A stretch of DNA of 64,000 nt. It comes from Ananas comosus (Eukaryota; Streptophyta; Magnoliopsida; Poales; Bromeliaceae). A program made the position numbers and the translations under genes. Positions 50,818 to 61,889 of this stretch are shown piece by piece; the stretch's first letter is position 1, and each line of letters starts with the position of its first letter. Location of the stretch: contig NC_033622.1 of the NCBI RefSeq assembly GCF_001540865.1, forward strand, positions 14,638,797 through 14,702,796, given 5' to 3'. The notes beneath the pieces were generated by a model. The model was given only the letters and a program-made list of their open reading frames with translations, did not search any database and had not been told where the DNA came from.

Positions 50818-53800
50818 AATAAGACAAGCAAATGAGGCGTGGATTGACCAACATGTATGAAAAACATATGAACTATTGGATGAATATGCACTACCTTCCT
50901 TGGATCTGAACTTAAGGTGTTCATCACAATCTCAATACGAATAATTTGTGCAAGCAACCATGTCACATGATTGCTTCGAAGGATCTGCTGATCACCCTTA
51001 ATAACCCGAGAGGCAAGTTTGTCAACAAAATCTAGGAAGTCAATACAGCCGCTCTTCATAAGAAAGAAAAATATGTCTGCAAATAGAAGCCACTCCAGCC
51101 AGCATTGTGTCTCTACGAAAAGAAGGATAAGGTGTATAAAATTTTCAAAAGGCTTGAGCACAAAATAATTTTGAATAACGGAAACAAATAGTACCGCCAA
51201 AGCATTTAGTCCTAACTATTCCTCTATTTACCTCAGCTGCAGACAATATCTTTGTCAACCGAATACTATTGTGTACTTACTCTCATTCTCAATTTTCATA
51301 GTCCCCTCTCTTTCAACGCACTATTGAGTGGCATATATGTTTAAAACTCGTAAAAAGTAGTGGCAGTGGTAAACTATTTATCCAGGCGAACTTGAAAAGT
51401 GATATCATGTTCTTTACATACAATCACAATACACATCCTGTGTATGAATCACATGCACAACTAGCCTCTTCATTCATACCTATATAGCATGATAGAATCT
51501 TGCAGGACTAAACTGGCATGTTTTAAGTGATGCGCAACTAATTTTTATCCTGTCATACAATGTACAAGTGAAACAAAAACTGAAAGAAAACAAATGGGAA
51601 AATGCATTATTGTACCTGTGTTTGTCATTTTCAACAGTTCAATTGTTCTATCAGCAACGGCTTCACCAATCATTTCTGGAGAGAAAACAGCACCAGGCGT
51701 TGATGCTTGCTGAGTATGTGGTCTATAACAAGGGGCACTAAGAAGTACACGCCTCCACCAATCAGGTGATGGAGTAGTACGAAGTGCATGCCTCAAACAG
51801 CGCAAAGCACGCTCCCAATCTAAACTCCCCCTAGGAATAGAATTTGCAAGATCCTATGCCAAAATCAGTATAAATTATTACAATCATTGCAAACTGAAGG
51901 CTCAACAAATCATGATGAGGTTAAGGATGCAATTGCTGCCAAGAACTTTGAGAATAAAATACAGCCCACTTTCAGTAAATTGAATTGTTTGTTGTGGGAA
52001 AGTTAAATAAACTCATATTCTTTCAGGTTTTATTTCAAACATAGAATTAATAAAAGCATGCAAAGTATAGAATGTCAATGAAGAGGAAAGTTGTCTCCTA
52101 CATGCCGCATATGTCTACTGAAGCAGATACCTGTGCAATAAAATAAAAAAGAAGAGGGAAGGATTGTGTAAAACTATAAGGAAAAAAAAAAAAAAAGCGC
52201 TTCCTCACCTCTCCATGCAAGGGCTCTCCTAAAACACTGGGATAAGTAATAGGAGAGTACCGCAAATTTGCAATTGGCTCCCCAGCTACAGCAGGATAGG
52301 ATTGGGTCATAAAACGGTGAGTCGCAAATGTTGGGCAATGAAGGTGTTGGTCCAGCATCTGCATGTGCATAGCCACCATATCCCTCCTTTTATGAATCTC
52401 CATAATCATGCTAAACAACACTTCGTCATCAGGAATATTGTCCATAAACTGTAGACTACTGCGAAGAAGTTCATAGAAGGGAATACGGCATTTGTCCTCT
52501 GCAACCAAAGTCCATAAAACATCCAAACATAGATGCATCCATTCGTGCAAAGGCCTCTCTAGCTTCCAGTTTTTCATGCCATCAGATTCATCTAATCCTT
52601 GTTGCCTTTGATCCCAATTAACCAACCAATTTACCATGTGCTGAAATATCTCAAAATGGGTAATTGGCTTTAGATTGGATTCAAGGCCCATAAGAATAAC
52701 CCTACACGAGAGCTGGCGAAGATAGTTGCTAGCAGTGCCTCTAAGGTACTGGCTACCTCTTGTTCCACTATGCTGCCCAGAGCCAGACAGCTCAGGAGGT
52801 TTAGCCGGAGAAAGATTTACACTTGCAAGTTGGTCGGAAGTTGATTGGGCAGGTGATCCTATTGCATGAATTGCTGATAGGGGCGACGCCGGATTTGAAG
52901 CATGATAGTTTGAAGCATTAGGAATCACGGCTGAAGAGGTTGGAGATAACACTCCACCAGAAACTGAATTCCCCTGCCCAGCTGATGCCTCTACAGAAGA
53001 AACTGCAGAGAGAAGAGAAGGGAGGAAAGAGTCCCATTTCAGATAGCCTATGCTGCACAGGCTTCGTATAGCAAACAGGAGGAATTCGGATTGTGGCGCG
53101 TGGCTACTACACTGCACAACAAAAGATATAAGAACAGACTCTGTGACAGCGCGAAGTTGCTCCTGATCCTGAAGTACAATATAGGCCTAATTATAAAACC
53201 TTCCAGAGAAGTGTTCAGAATCCACAAAGAGGTCAAAAAGGAATATCTCATACTCACTGGGAATTGTCCTTGCAGCTGCTCAAAATCTATGACAAACTGC
53301 TCGTCGTGGGGCGGCAGCTCTCTGTTGAGAGCAGTAACCCTCTTCTGCATCTTGTTCCTGCAGGATTAAATTGGCAGTGATCAATAGAGCAAACCGTGTA
53401 GTTAATATTCGCTTATGGTCGTTCGCATAGAGAGAAGAAGATAGAAGAGAAGAGAAAAAGGAAAGAAAGGGAATGACTTCCTCTTCTGCTGTTTGAAGTC
53501 TAGAGGAGAAAATAAGAGAAACTAAGCATTTTTAATTCTCTCTCTTTATGCCCAGAAATGACCCAAAATTGACCGTTCGACGGTTTATTTACTCGCCATT
53601 CCTTCTTAATCCAAGTGAAAGAAAACAACTTTCTCCAAAAATTTCTCTCCTCCTCTCCAATTCCTCGTAATCCCAACAGAGAATTAAAGATCTTGAAAAC
53701 ATCATGAAAAAATTCTCAAGAAAAGAAGCCCGAGTTGTTCAAAGTCTAATGCATAAAGAACTCAGAAGGAGACATTGGTTAGAAAGATTATCTTTATATA

Positions 53801-54313
53801 GAACAGAAAATATAAAGTTTCAAGAGAGAGCAACTGCCGACACCACGTTAATCGAAAAAACAATTCTAAGACTTACAGCTTGCTTACAACTAACATGATC
53901 CGACTTATGATTTGAAGACATCAAGATTAATCAAGGATTACAAAAGAATCATAAAAGGCCACAAAATTCGACTTATGACGGGGAACTAGGATTGCAAAAG
54001 AAACAATCCGATCACGAAATTCAGGTGCTAATTGGCAAAGATTATGGACAAAACGTAGTGAAGTGATGCGATTAGGAGACTTACGCGGCCTCCTGCGCCG
54101 GATCATCGGGTCTCTGCCGCGAATTCCTCTGAAAAGTGGGGAAAACATTAGGGTTACCAACGCGAGAATAAGCGGAGAGATTGGAATCGGAATTGGAATC
54201 GGAATCGCAATTTGAATTGGGATTACTCCGAGGTAGAGGTTGAAGAGATCGACAATGGCCGATCGAGCCGGGTGGAGTTGGAGGGGCCTCGGCCCCCTCT
54301 GGTTTTGCTCCAT
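39088..54313 (-). CDS. MED23: Mediator complex subunit 23 (MED23)
   Basis: A tail-module subunit of the Mediator coactivator that links transcription factors to RNA polymerase II in the nucleus. Minus-strand exons: 54227-54313, 54085-54128, 53258-53357, 52209-53168, 51616-51853, 50895-51112, 50354-50567, 49825-50105, 47201-47284, 45827-45921, 44956-45118, 44604-44849, 43972-44142, 43758-43871, 43517-43642, 42018-42166, 41619-41859, 40780-41542, 40111-40292, 39379-39482 and 39088-39286. All phases agree and give 1592 residues, near the plant family length. Landmarks are an N-terminal LNRELPP segment, TPSPDWWRRVL, QCWLEWLLFAD, LPLDILLLALIDRDDD, FDDIAARLLPVIPL and a C-terminal DVQHLLSHLKT. Two low-complexity Ser/Gly/Pro stretches (exons 4 and 18) are expected. 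Introns are swollen by transposons: a SINE in intron 6, a 508-bp-arm palindrome and a MITE in intron 8, a hAT MITE in intron 9 and an inverted-repeat element in intron 15. Confidence 0.97.
39626..39681. repeat. 28-bp perfect tandem duplication in MED23 intron 19
   Basis: The unit beginning ATTATCTACATGATTTACAG occurs twice head to tail (39626-39653 and 39654-39681) without mismatch. A similar 20-base doubling (CGCGAGGGGAATTTATAAAT) lies at about 40305-40345, just inside intron 18. Confidence 0.9.
42827..43125. mobile_element. Palindrome-bearing element, degenerate copy C, in MED23 intron 15
   Basis: It contains GGCGGTGAATCATTCACCGC at about 42890 and, mirrored, GCGGTAATTCATTCACCGT near 43023. 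Flanking TATAATTACTG and CAGTAATTATA-like arms also pair. It is a more divergent relative of copies A and B. Confidence 0.6.
46463..46968. mobile_element. hAT-type MITE with 8-bp target duplication, in MED23 intron 9
   Basis: The ends are TAGGGATGTCAATGGG and, mirrored, CCCGTTGACATCTCTA. Direct repeats CATATTCC flank it exactly (46455-46462 and 46969-46976). The 8-base duplication and the TAGGG-type terminus fit the hAT superfamily. The interior is composed of CCCGAAC and GGTTCGG pentamer-like repeats around a TA tract (about 46664-46709). It has no transposase. Confidence 0.9.
47868..48962. repeat. Near-perfect 508-bp-arm palindrome in MED23 intron 8
   Basis: The left arm 47868-48375 and right arm 48455-48962 are reverse complements with no net length difference and only about three mismatches found by eye; the spacer is 79 bases. 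The right arm ends precisely at an N (48963) followed by a GA microsatellite. There is no open frame of substance. The arms combine a GC-rich end (GGCATGCGCCGTGC-like motifs) with an AT-rich inner part. Confidence 0.95.
48964..49529. mobile_element. GA microsatellite and MITE of the TACTATACT family, in MED23 intron 8
   Basis: A GA tract (48964-48997) is followed by an element from 49000 to 49529. Its ends GGCTACTATACTCTTATGAG and CTCATAAGAGTATAGTAGCC are perfect inverted repeats. The interior resembles the 23001-23893 element (TTCTATCAA, TTTAACGG and GAACGGTC-like motifs, in the opposite order). Confidence 0.88.
50620..50814 (+). mobile_element. tRNA-derived SINE with 12-bp target duplications, in MED23 intron 6
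   Basis: An A-box-like TAGCGCAAGTGG (50635-50646) and a B-box-like GTTTGAATCC (50681-50690) are followed by GGGTAGCATGCTACC and a poly(A) tail of more than 40 bases. Direct repeats AACAATAAGACA flank it (50608-50619 and 50815-50826). The intact duplication and long A tail point to recent retroposition. Its orientation is opposite to MED23 transcription. Confidence 0.92.
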
Positions 54314-55063
54314 CTCCCTCTCCCTCTCTCTCTCTCTTCTGGTTACAGCTTAGAAAGGGGTTTTTGGAGTTCTTGAACCCCGGTGGGTGAGTGAGTTCTC
54401 GGGGACGAACGGAAGGCGACTTATATACCCGCATAAAGTTCGGTCGCGTGCGGAGTCCGACGAAGTGGACGAGACGTGGGGCCATCGGCCCATTGGGCCG
54501 GGCTCTAACTCACGCTAGCGACGGCCCAATTAGATATTTGTAGTTTTGTACAAACTTAATTATTTATTACTGGAAAAAAAAAAAAAAGATTAAAGTAAAA
54601 CCTACCCTATTATTTAGTATTTTATTATTGTTATTTTAGTTTATTTATTTAAGTTCGTATAAAAAACGCTCTCCAAATGGTCACCATGTCCTGATGCAAG
54701 TACGCAACGCGAGATAATTTTTTAAAAGGAAAAAAAAAATTTTAAAAAAAAAGGAGAAAACAGATTAAAACTGATAGATTGAAAATTATTATGGCGACTA
54801 ATATTCGCATGCATACCATTTCGTCCCCTAAGCGACAAATTTGAAATCCATCGTGGCGTTTTATTTCCCTCCAGTTTGAAAATCCGTTGTATTCCTAACA
54901 ACTATAACGCCTCTCCTCATTTTAAGCTATTCAGTTTTAACTCTCCCCTACACGGCGGCTACACCCCTATATATATATATATATAAATATAAACATGCGT
55001 GCACCCCCTCTCCCCTTCAATTTAGCCTTGCAGTACGTAGAAAGTGTAGAGATTGCTAACACC
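54314..55063. promoter_or_regulatory. Divergent promoter between MED23 and LTPG
   Basis: About 750 bases separate the two start codons. The MED23 side is CT/GC rich. On the LTPG side a TATAAATA box (54982-54989) lies 75 bases before its start codon. The middle is AT-rich with A homopolymers; no repeat family member was recognised. Confidence 0.55.
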
Positions 55064-55973
55064 ATGGGCACCAATTCTCTCCTCCTCTGCGTCTTCGTTC
55101 TCGTCGCTTCGTCGTCGGCCTTCACCGTTCTATCCCTCGGGGACGACGGCACGGCGTCGGTGTTGCCGTGCTTGAGCGAGCTGATGCCGTGCACGCCGTA
55201 CCTGCACGCGGAGAAGCCGCCCGCGGTGTGCTGCATGCCGCTGAAGATCGCGCTCGACACCGAGGCCCCCTGCCTCTGCAAGCTCTTCGACGACCAGGCG
55301 CTCCTCGGGACATTCAACGTCACCCAGTCTGATATGCTCCACTTTCCCCAGAAATGCGGCCACGCCCCGCCCGACCTCAGCCTTTGCAAGAACTCCGCAG
55401 GTACGTTCAACGACAAATCTCGCCACGCTTTGTTTTAATAGATTACTATTCTGCTGCGGTTTAAAATGTATCATTTTGCTTTCCTAGATTTATGTGTGCG
55501 CGCTTGTGTCGAGTAAATTTGCAGGTACAGTACCTCCTCCTCCTCCTCCGGGAGCGCCGTCAACAAAACCACCTCCAGCGTCTCCGAATGGTATATCATC
55601 TTTTGCTATATAGTTGTGATTTTTTTATAATCTTAATATTAATACTTGAGAAAGAGAATAAGTTGACACATTTGATTACTTTTTGTACACCGTTTGTTTT
55701 GCTGTTGTTCCTCGCTGTTTCTCTCTTAAATGCAATAGTTGCTTGATAATTTTCTTATCTAATCAATAACGAAATTTGATTCTTAATTGCAAAACCAACA
55801 GTGTAGTATAGCATTACTTTATGTAAAACTAAGTCATTATAGCTAATAATAGTTATTCTTCTTTTTGAAACTCAGGGTCATCTTCAAGTAGTGAAAGCCT
55901 CAGAAAAAGCATGCAAATTGTGGCGGCTTTTGTATTTGGTGGGGTGGTTTCTGTTACACTACTTCAGATTTAA
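55064..55973 (+). CDS. GPI-anchored non-specific lipid transfer protein (LTPG-like)
   Basis: A secreted, probably plasma-membrane-anchored lipid-transfer protein, a class involved in moving cuticle or suberin lipids. Exons: 55064-55400, 55525-55590 and 55876-55973, giving 166 residues. A hydrophobic signal peptide (about 1-19) precedes the eight-cysteine motif: LPC, MPC, CC, CLC, then single Cys in QKCG and LCK. A Pro-rich linker (exon 2) and a Ser-rich site lead into a C-terminal hydrophobic tail ending VTLLQI, as expected for GPI attachment. The start at 55064 has a near-perfect ACCATGG context. An in-frame ATG at 54995 is rejected because it falls right after the TATA box and would bury the signal peptide. 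Subfamily is not assigned. Confidence 0.9.
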
Positions 55974-56626
55974 ATATCATCTGCTCACATTTTTAACTAG
56001 GTTGTAGTTTGCATTAGAACACTCCGCGAACCTTTTTTTTTTATTAACTGTTGTTTGTTTATATTTATTGAGCTTATGGCTGCAAATTTTATCAATAAGC
56101 ACGAACAATACTCTCTTTTTTCTTCTAAGATGGGTGAGATGTGGATTTTCTGTTGGTAACAAAGCTTTCAAGTTTTGGGTTATTTTCTTTTTTATTTCGG
56201 TTTTCGCGTACTTCGGTATCTAGTTTCATCTTGCACTTTCGGAATAGGTTGAGTAACTGGATTAAATATTTTTTAGATTATACCTTCTTTGAGATTGGAT
56301 TCGGTCGTTATGTTCGAACTTAGTTTGGGTAGAACAAATTAACTACAGCCATTTGTTCACAAACTGCTAGTAAAAAGATCGCGTAATTGGTTTTTAGATA
56401 TCACCATTTGTACCGCATATAATGAATTTCAATACAAATATGTGCATCAGTACAGGTTACAACTTACAACACAAACTCGGAATGTATTAAACCCCTGCTG
56501 CTGTATTTTAACTTTGTGAATCAATTGTAACAAATTAGAACAATGACCACAACTTTCACTATAAACAAAGCCATGACAAAATCAAGCGAGTTCCGGTAAC
56601 CAACGGTTTGAACTGTAAAGAACAAA
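55974..56626. other. Convergent spacer, LTPG and GDSL 3' ends
   Basis: It contains the 3' UTRs of two convergent genes. I see no further gene or clear repeat. Confidence 0.55.
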
Positions 56627-58530
56627 TCAAAGAGGAGAGGGGGCAGGGCCGGGGGAGGCCGCAGGGCCAAGAAGCGGCGCTGGAGAAGGCGCTCGTCCTA
56701 CGTCGGCGCGATCGGAAAAGAGACGATCGGCGATAACCTGATTAGCTGCATCGGACGTGTGGTACGCGTCCCAGAACACAAACTCGCTGCGGTTGGCGCA
56801 GAGTTTCGAGTTGGGAGAGCAGAGGCCACCAATGACAGAGTCCACATTGCAGCATGATGTGTGAGAAATCTTAAATCCTGCATATTGCACAGATTTCAAG
56901 GTCATTAGATTAACTCTAACAACAAATTGATTGAGAATTTATATAGTGTTTTCTGGGTATCTGTCCTTCTTTACTCATACAGCAAACTGTACAGATAAAG
57001 CAAAATCAAACTAACAAACTAACAAACTAATACTAAATCAGGGATTCAGCGCCAAAAGATTGAAAAGAAGCTCATGCGCGAAACTAAGGAGAAGAGTCTT
57101 TTAGAGAGTTCATAATATGCATGGTCAATTATTTACCATAATTTTGTGGGTTATTGATGAGATCCATGACTATGGAATAGGAGTCGGCGAACGCCATCTG
57201 AGCACCGGGTAGTTTATTGTTCAGGCCATCAAGCAGATCCTTTACTCGCGCATTGAACTCTGTCACATAGTTGTTCACAACATGGAGGCATTGCCCATTC
57301 CTAGATTTCACTCTCTGAGATGGAATGCAACCCAATGGCCCCAATCCATGGAACACTACCTTCCTCGCCCCTAGATCATAAAGCCTCTTCGCATACATAA
57401 CGAAAACAACATGGTGTTAGAGAAGGAGCATAATTTAGGTTTGGTACCTCTATTTCCAATAGTACAAACAAAAACAATTTCATATCATACTCTTAATTGG
57501 CCATCTAATGTAGTAATCACGAGCCCGACAAACTCGTCGTGAGTGTATTGCTGACCGTCCGCCATGAAAGGCTGCAAGAAGTTGTTCACGTAGTCGTTGC
57601 TGCCTACAATTGACGGAAAATGCATGAAACAAATGTTTATCAGTATAGAACATAACTGCGAGTAATATTAGTTGTTCTAGGAGTAGAGTGCAATACCAAG
57701 TCCAATGAAGTAGATTGCCTCATTGCATAGTTCCTCTGCAGACTCTTTTCCGATCTTACGAACGATCGCAGCCTTAGTCTTCTCGAAGCAAGTTATCTGA
57801 TCGTAGAAAGAGAGCTTCTGAATCTGCATCATGACATCTTTGTCAGGAACATACACTCATAAATGTGGAAAGTATGATAAAATGTTTTACAAATTAATGT
57901 CGTCCTTACAAAGTAAAGTCCGGTCTCGTTGAGGATGCCTGCACCACCCGACGCATAGTTGACACCTTTAAGGATCGCATCGTCGTTCATTGATAAGGAA
58001 AGAAACGGTGGTGGCGATGGAACTCCCAGCTTAGCAGCTAGCATCAATCATAGCACAATTTTTAGAACTTCAAATCTTTCGTAGAATTTTACTTTCGATC
58101 GCCAAAATTTTATTTTTTGCAATTAGGTGTCTAACAATTATGTTTTGTTTCCAATGTTCTCACTGGTAGTTGCGCAGTTACTTTATTGATATTTCTCTCC
58201 ATTTTAAGTAGAAAAAAGGTTCAACAAAACGCGAAGATTAGGACGGGTAAGAAGGTTGAGGATCTTCTGGTAGCCCTTTAACTTACACATGATGTCCCCA
58301 ACTGTTCTTCCATTAGTGAATCTCCCAGTTGGTTGCCCTTTGATGTAATCAACGCCGTACCAAGGGTAGTTCGACTTCGCGAGCGCGTTTGGCAAGTAGT
58401 TGTTGTTCCCGACCTCCGCCATCGAGTCTCCGAACACGTACGTGACCTGCCCGGTGGTAGCATCGGCAGCGTCCGCATTACAGATGGTGAGAGCGAAAAC
58501 AGTGAGAACGATTGCTGTTAAAGCTGCCAT
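56627..58530 (-). CDS. GDSL esterase/lipase with AP/SP-rich tail
   Basis: A secreted SGNH-fold hydrolase acting on ester bonds, typically in the cell wall. Minus-strand exons: 58287-58530, 57910-58037, 57697-57823, 57491-57603, 57137-57386 and 56627-56877, giving 370 residues, the usual family length. A signal peptide (about 1-22) is followed by block I FGDSMAEVGNNNYL with the nucleophile Ser36, the GGAGIL block (oxyanion Gly), GSNDY (block III Asn) and DAYHTSDAAN with the catalytic Asp/His. The family name residue Leu is Met here, and the usual HPT after Asp is HTS; both changes leave the catalytic residues. The last 25 or so residues are Ala/Pro/Ser rich (APSPAP, SPGPAPSP), unlike most relatives. 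The spacing VYGVDYIKGQPTGRFTNGRT-like is normal. The start is followed at once by the signal peptide, and an upstream T tract lies in the leader. Confidence 0.93.
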
Positions 58531-59474
58531 TTTTTTTTTTTTCTCCAGTAGTTAGTGATGGTGGGATGTTTTGTGCTTGTGAGTATTTATACTGCAGTGA
58601 TGCTGTTCAAGTCATGCCTATTTCTCTAAGTTTTAGTTAAGAGAATCTTGTAAGGATTAATCGTATAAGAAAGAGAGGAGAATTTGGAGGCACTTTGGCT
58701 TGTGTTTTGGAGAGAGGGGTGGTGGGTGTGGTTGTTGAGGATTATTTTCAAATGGTTGTGGACTTTGTTTGGCGGGAGGAATGCTACTTAGCAGTAGATA
58801 CTAGATAGTTCCAGGGGAGGCTAAAGGTGGTACCTTTAGGCATAGTAAGAGGTTTAAGTGTGTAAGTTATCTAAATTAAGTATGAAAATTAAGTGGGAAA
58901 AGCACTCTCAGTTCGTCAATTAACTAGTCAAAGAAGGGCCTATTGAGTTTGTAAAAAAAAATGTTATTTAAGTAGAATTGTTTAACGAAGGGCCTATTGA
59001 GTGTGTAAAAAAAAAAAGGTGTTATTTAAGTAGATTTGTTTAACATTTTAATTAGAATCCTGAAACAGTGTCATGCTGCATAAAATTGTCATGCTAATAT
59101 ACACCTGAACTATCATGGCATAATAATAAATGTCATACTGCATAAACTCCCAAACCATTTGTTACCTCTCGCTACAATTCATTTAAACTAAAAGATTACG
59201 AGACTATTTGCTAATATATTCAAGAAAATGAACTAGCAGTAGAGGCCAGCTGATCCTAGCATTATTTACATATATTTACCAACTGACAAACCACTTTTGC
59301 CCAATTTCAAACTCTCAGCTTTTCAGTACAATTTGAGCAGCGGCTGGACGATAAATGGTTTCCACGTATTCGGTAATAAAATGGTCTCATCTGAGCAAAA
59401 TATAGCTTCAGTTTCAAGAGTTCATGGTAATCAACTCAAGCTCACAACTCAGAAATAAACACAAGTTTACAGTA
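58531..59474. other. GDSL promoter and F-box gene 3' region
   Basis: A TATA-like ATTTATA lies about 58585, upstream of the GDSL start. A short near-duplication (GAAGGGCCTATTGAGT... then AAGTAGA and TTGTTTAAC) occurs at about 58934-59050. No gene is supported. Confidence 0.55.
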
Positions 59475-61889
59475 CTAATCAAGCTCTGCACACTGATGGC
59501 AAATGAAACCTGAAGAAGACCATGCTGATTCCGCTAGGGAACTTGCGTGTCCGTCGCAGTACGGCCGGTTGCACGTATTGCACTTTGGAAGCTGAAGCCA
59601 ACACTCCAAACACAGAATGTGAGAGCAGGCGGTCTCCTCGTCAAGTTCGTCAAAGTCAATACAACCCCCGCACGCTTCACATCTGGCTATGCAGAAGAAG
59701 CACCCTCTGCACTCAATCCGCTTGTACTTCATTGTCCTGCAAGTTCGTTCTTCGTCAGTAAGATTATATACTACATGGTACGGTTTTAAGCGAAAAGAGA
59801 ACTTTTCATGTTTAGCAAGCAATTCTTAAAAAGAACAAAACATATGAATGAGGAGAAAGAAATTACGAGATTACATGTAGTTTAGTCAAATATCAAATAA
59901 ACATAGGTCCTTTTGTATCAGTTTATTACTACTACTGCAAAAGGCTAATATGGATTTCGAAAGAACAGATGTCACGCAATGGTGCTGCTATTAAAATGAG
60001 AGGCAGTATTAGTAGAAATTTTGCATATTATTCAGAGCACATTACAGTTTGCACATTATTCAGCCTGCAGACCAAATTGACACAAGCGCAAACTAGCCAA
60101 CCACCCTGTCTCAACTAGTAGACTGATCTGAGTAACTTTGTTTTAAATTTTGAAAAAACTCACCAACGCCAAAGTTGCCATAAAATTAAAACAACACAGG
60201 CACAAGATTTTTCAAAACTTTAAAGTTGGACAGGAAGTAAAGGTTCAACATTTTACGAACCTGCAACTTTCTCTTGTACAGTCAAATACTAGCCTAACAT
60301 TCCTGCATTTTGGGCACAAATCAACATCAATAGGACGCCCATCGTCGCAGTCAAATGATATAAGATGCCTTGAGTTGTAGAACGATGGCTGTGAAACTTG
60401 TTGCAGGTTGTTCTTGCCCAAGAAAGAGTTAAAGATGTCAAGATGATCTTTTCTTATGTTGGAGAGACCACGGAGCTGAAGATGATTTAGATTTCCCTTG
60501 CACTCAAATAACTGTTTCACCACCTTCACCATTCCATCTGCAGTTAAGAATGTACATCCCGGTACATAGAGCTGCAATGTTTTCACAAGCAAATTAGTAT
60601 ATATCAGACTAGTATTTTTTCATGACCAAGTATTAAGGTGCCTTTTATAACGGAAGGCAATTGGCATATATCAAAATAAAGGCTGAAATAAAGATTAGTA
60701 TTTAATTGTCAACTAAAGAAGAGATCACACGGTGCTCTAACTACACACCTCTACATAACCAATGTGCATATTGGTCTCGTCAGCTTTACAGCTCGACTGT
60801 AAAGTTTGAACTCTTTCTTACTTACTTAGGAAACACTGCAAAGATTCACAGATTTGTAGCAAGTCACCTTATAACACCTTTCTAAGCAACTATTAAAGCA
60901 GATATCTAGCGAAAAAAAAAGAGAATATAATTGTATAATGGTCAAGATTGCTCTTTTAAGGAAGCAATATCAAATAATGCATCTTAGAATGAAATTCAAG
61001 CTTTTAAGTATTTGCGTACCAACATAATTCCGCTATTTACATGTCAAGTGGCTGATGAATATTTAAACTGAATGTAAATTCCTAAAATCAGTGTTTCTAA
61101 ATGTCGTTTTTCGAACATTCACTGACATTTTAGCTTATTACCCAATCATTTTTACCTTACCCGAACTGTATCACATTTTGAAATAGTTACAGTATCTTTA
61201 ACTCTTTAAACGAAATATGCAGTATCCTAAGTCCTAACCGAATTTTATGTCACTCACAGGACATTCTATAAATTTTCTATACAAAACAAAAAACCATAAG
61301 AGATAAAAAAATAAAAAAATAAAAAAAAAAAAAATTAAGTAAAGCTAAGGCGTGAAAATTAAATCTGAAGACTTCAGGCGTTCCTCCCAGAATTCGATAC
61401 AATATTCTTACAAAATTAAAACTCTAACAAAAATGAAGCATAAATATGAGATTCAACCACAGTTTATACCTTAGTAATTGCCGGATTCTGTTCAACAACC
61501 CGCAAAAGCCCCGCATCAGTAATGTTCCAGCAATCCACCAGAGCCAGAGACTTCAACTTCCCCTCGGCCTTCGAGGTGATTCTCAAAAGCGCTTCGTCGG
61601 TGAGCTTCGCGCTCAGCGGGGGCTCGACGGTAATGTGGCGCCACAAGAGCGCGTCGTCGGCGATGGCGTCCCGGAGGAGCCGACACACCCTCTGGAACGC
61701 CAAGAGCTCCCGCAGGGGGAGGTAGCCGAGCACCAGGAATAGAGCGCCATGGGGGGCCATTGGAGCGTTAGAAGAGGAGGAGGAGGAGGAGGAGGAGGAA
61801 GAGAGGTGGGGGAGAGAATTGGGCGAGGAACGGCCGAGGTGGGGTTGGATCGGCGTTGAGGAAGGGTCGGGAGGCGCGGCGTGAGGCAT
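59475..61889 (-). CDS. F-box protein with leucine-rich segment and Cys-rich C-terminus (SKIP28/SKIP14-like)
   Basis: Probably the substrate-recognition subunit of an SCF ubiquitin ligase. Minus-strand exons: 61470-61889, 60261-60571 and 59475-59736, giving 330 residues. After a Pro/Ser-rich N-terminus with a Ser run encoded by GAG-type repeats comes an F-box-like segment (about 45-80: GYLPLRELLAFQRVCRLLRD, then LLWRHITV). LRR-like strands follow (LKSLALVDCWNITDAGLL, LYVPGCTFLTADGMVKVV). The final 110 residues hold about 20 cysteines in CxxC pairs (CPKC, CRGCFFC, CEACGGC, CLEC, CNTC, CHQC), a putative zinc-binding region. SKIP14-type proteins combine the same parts, but the exact family name is not certain. 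Met44 (61760) has the better start context (CCAATGGC) and would remove the low-complexity N-terminus without losing the F-box. Confidence 0.85.

Noticed and set aside
54995..55063. Upstream in-frame start for the LTPG protein
   Set aside because: It lies directly after the TATA box and so probably upstream of transcription. It would also place 23 residues in front of the signal peptide.
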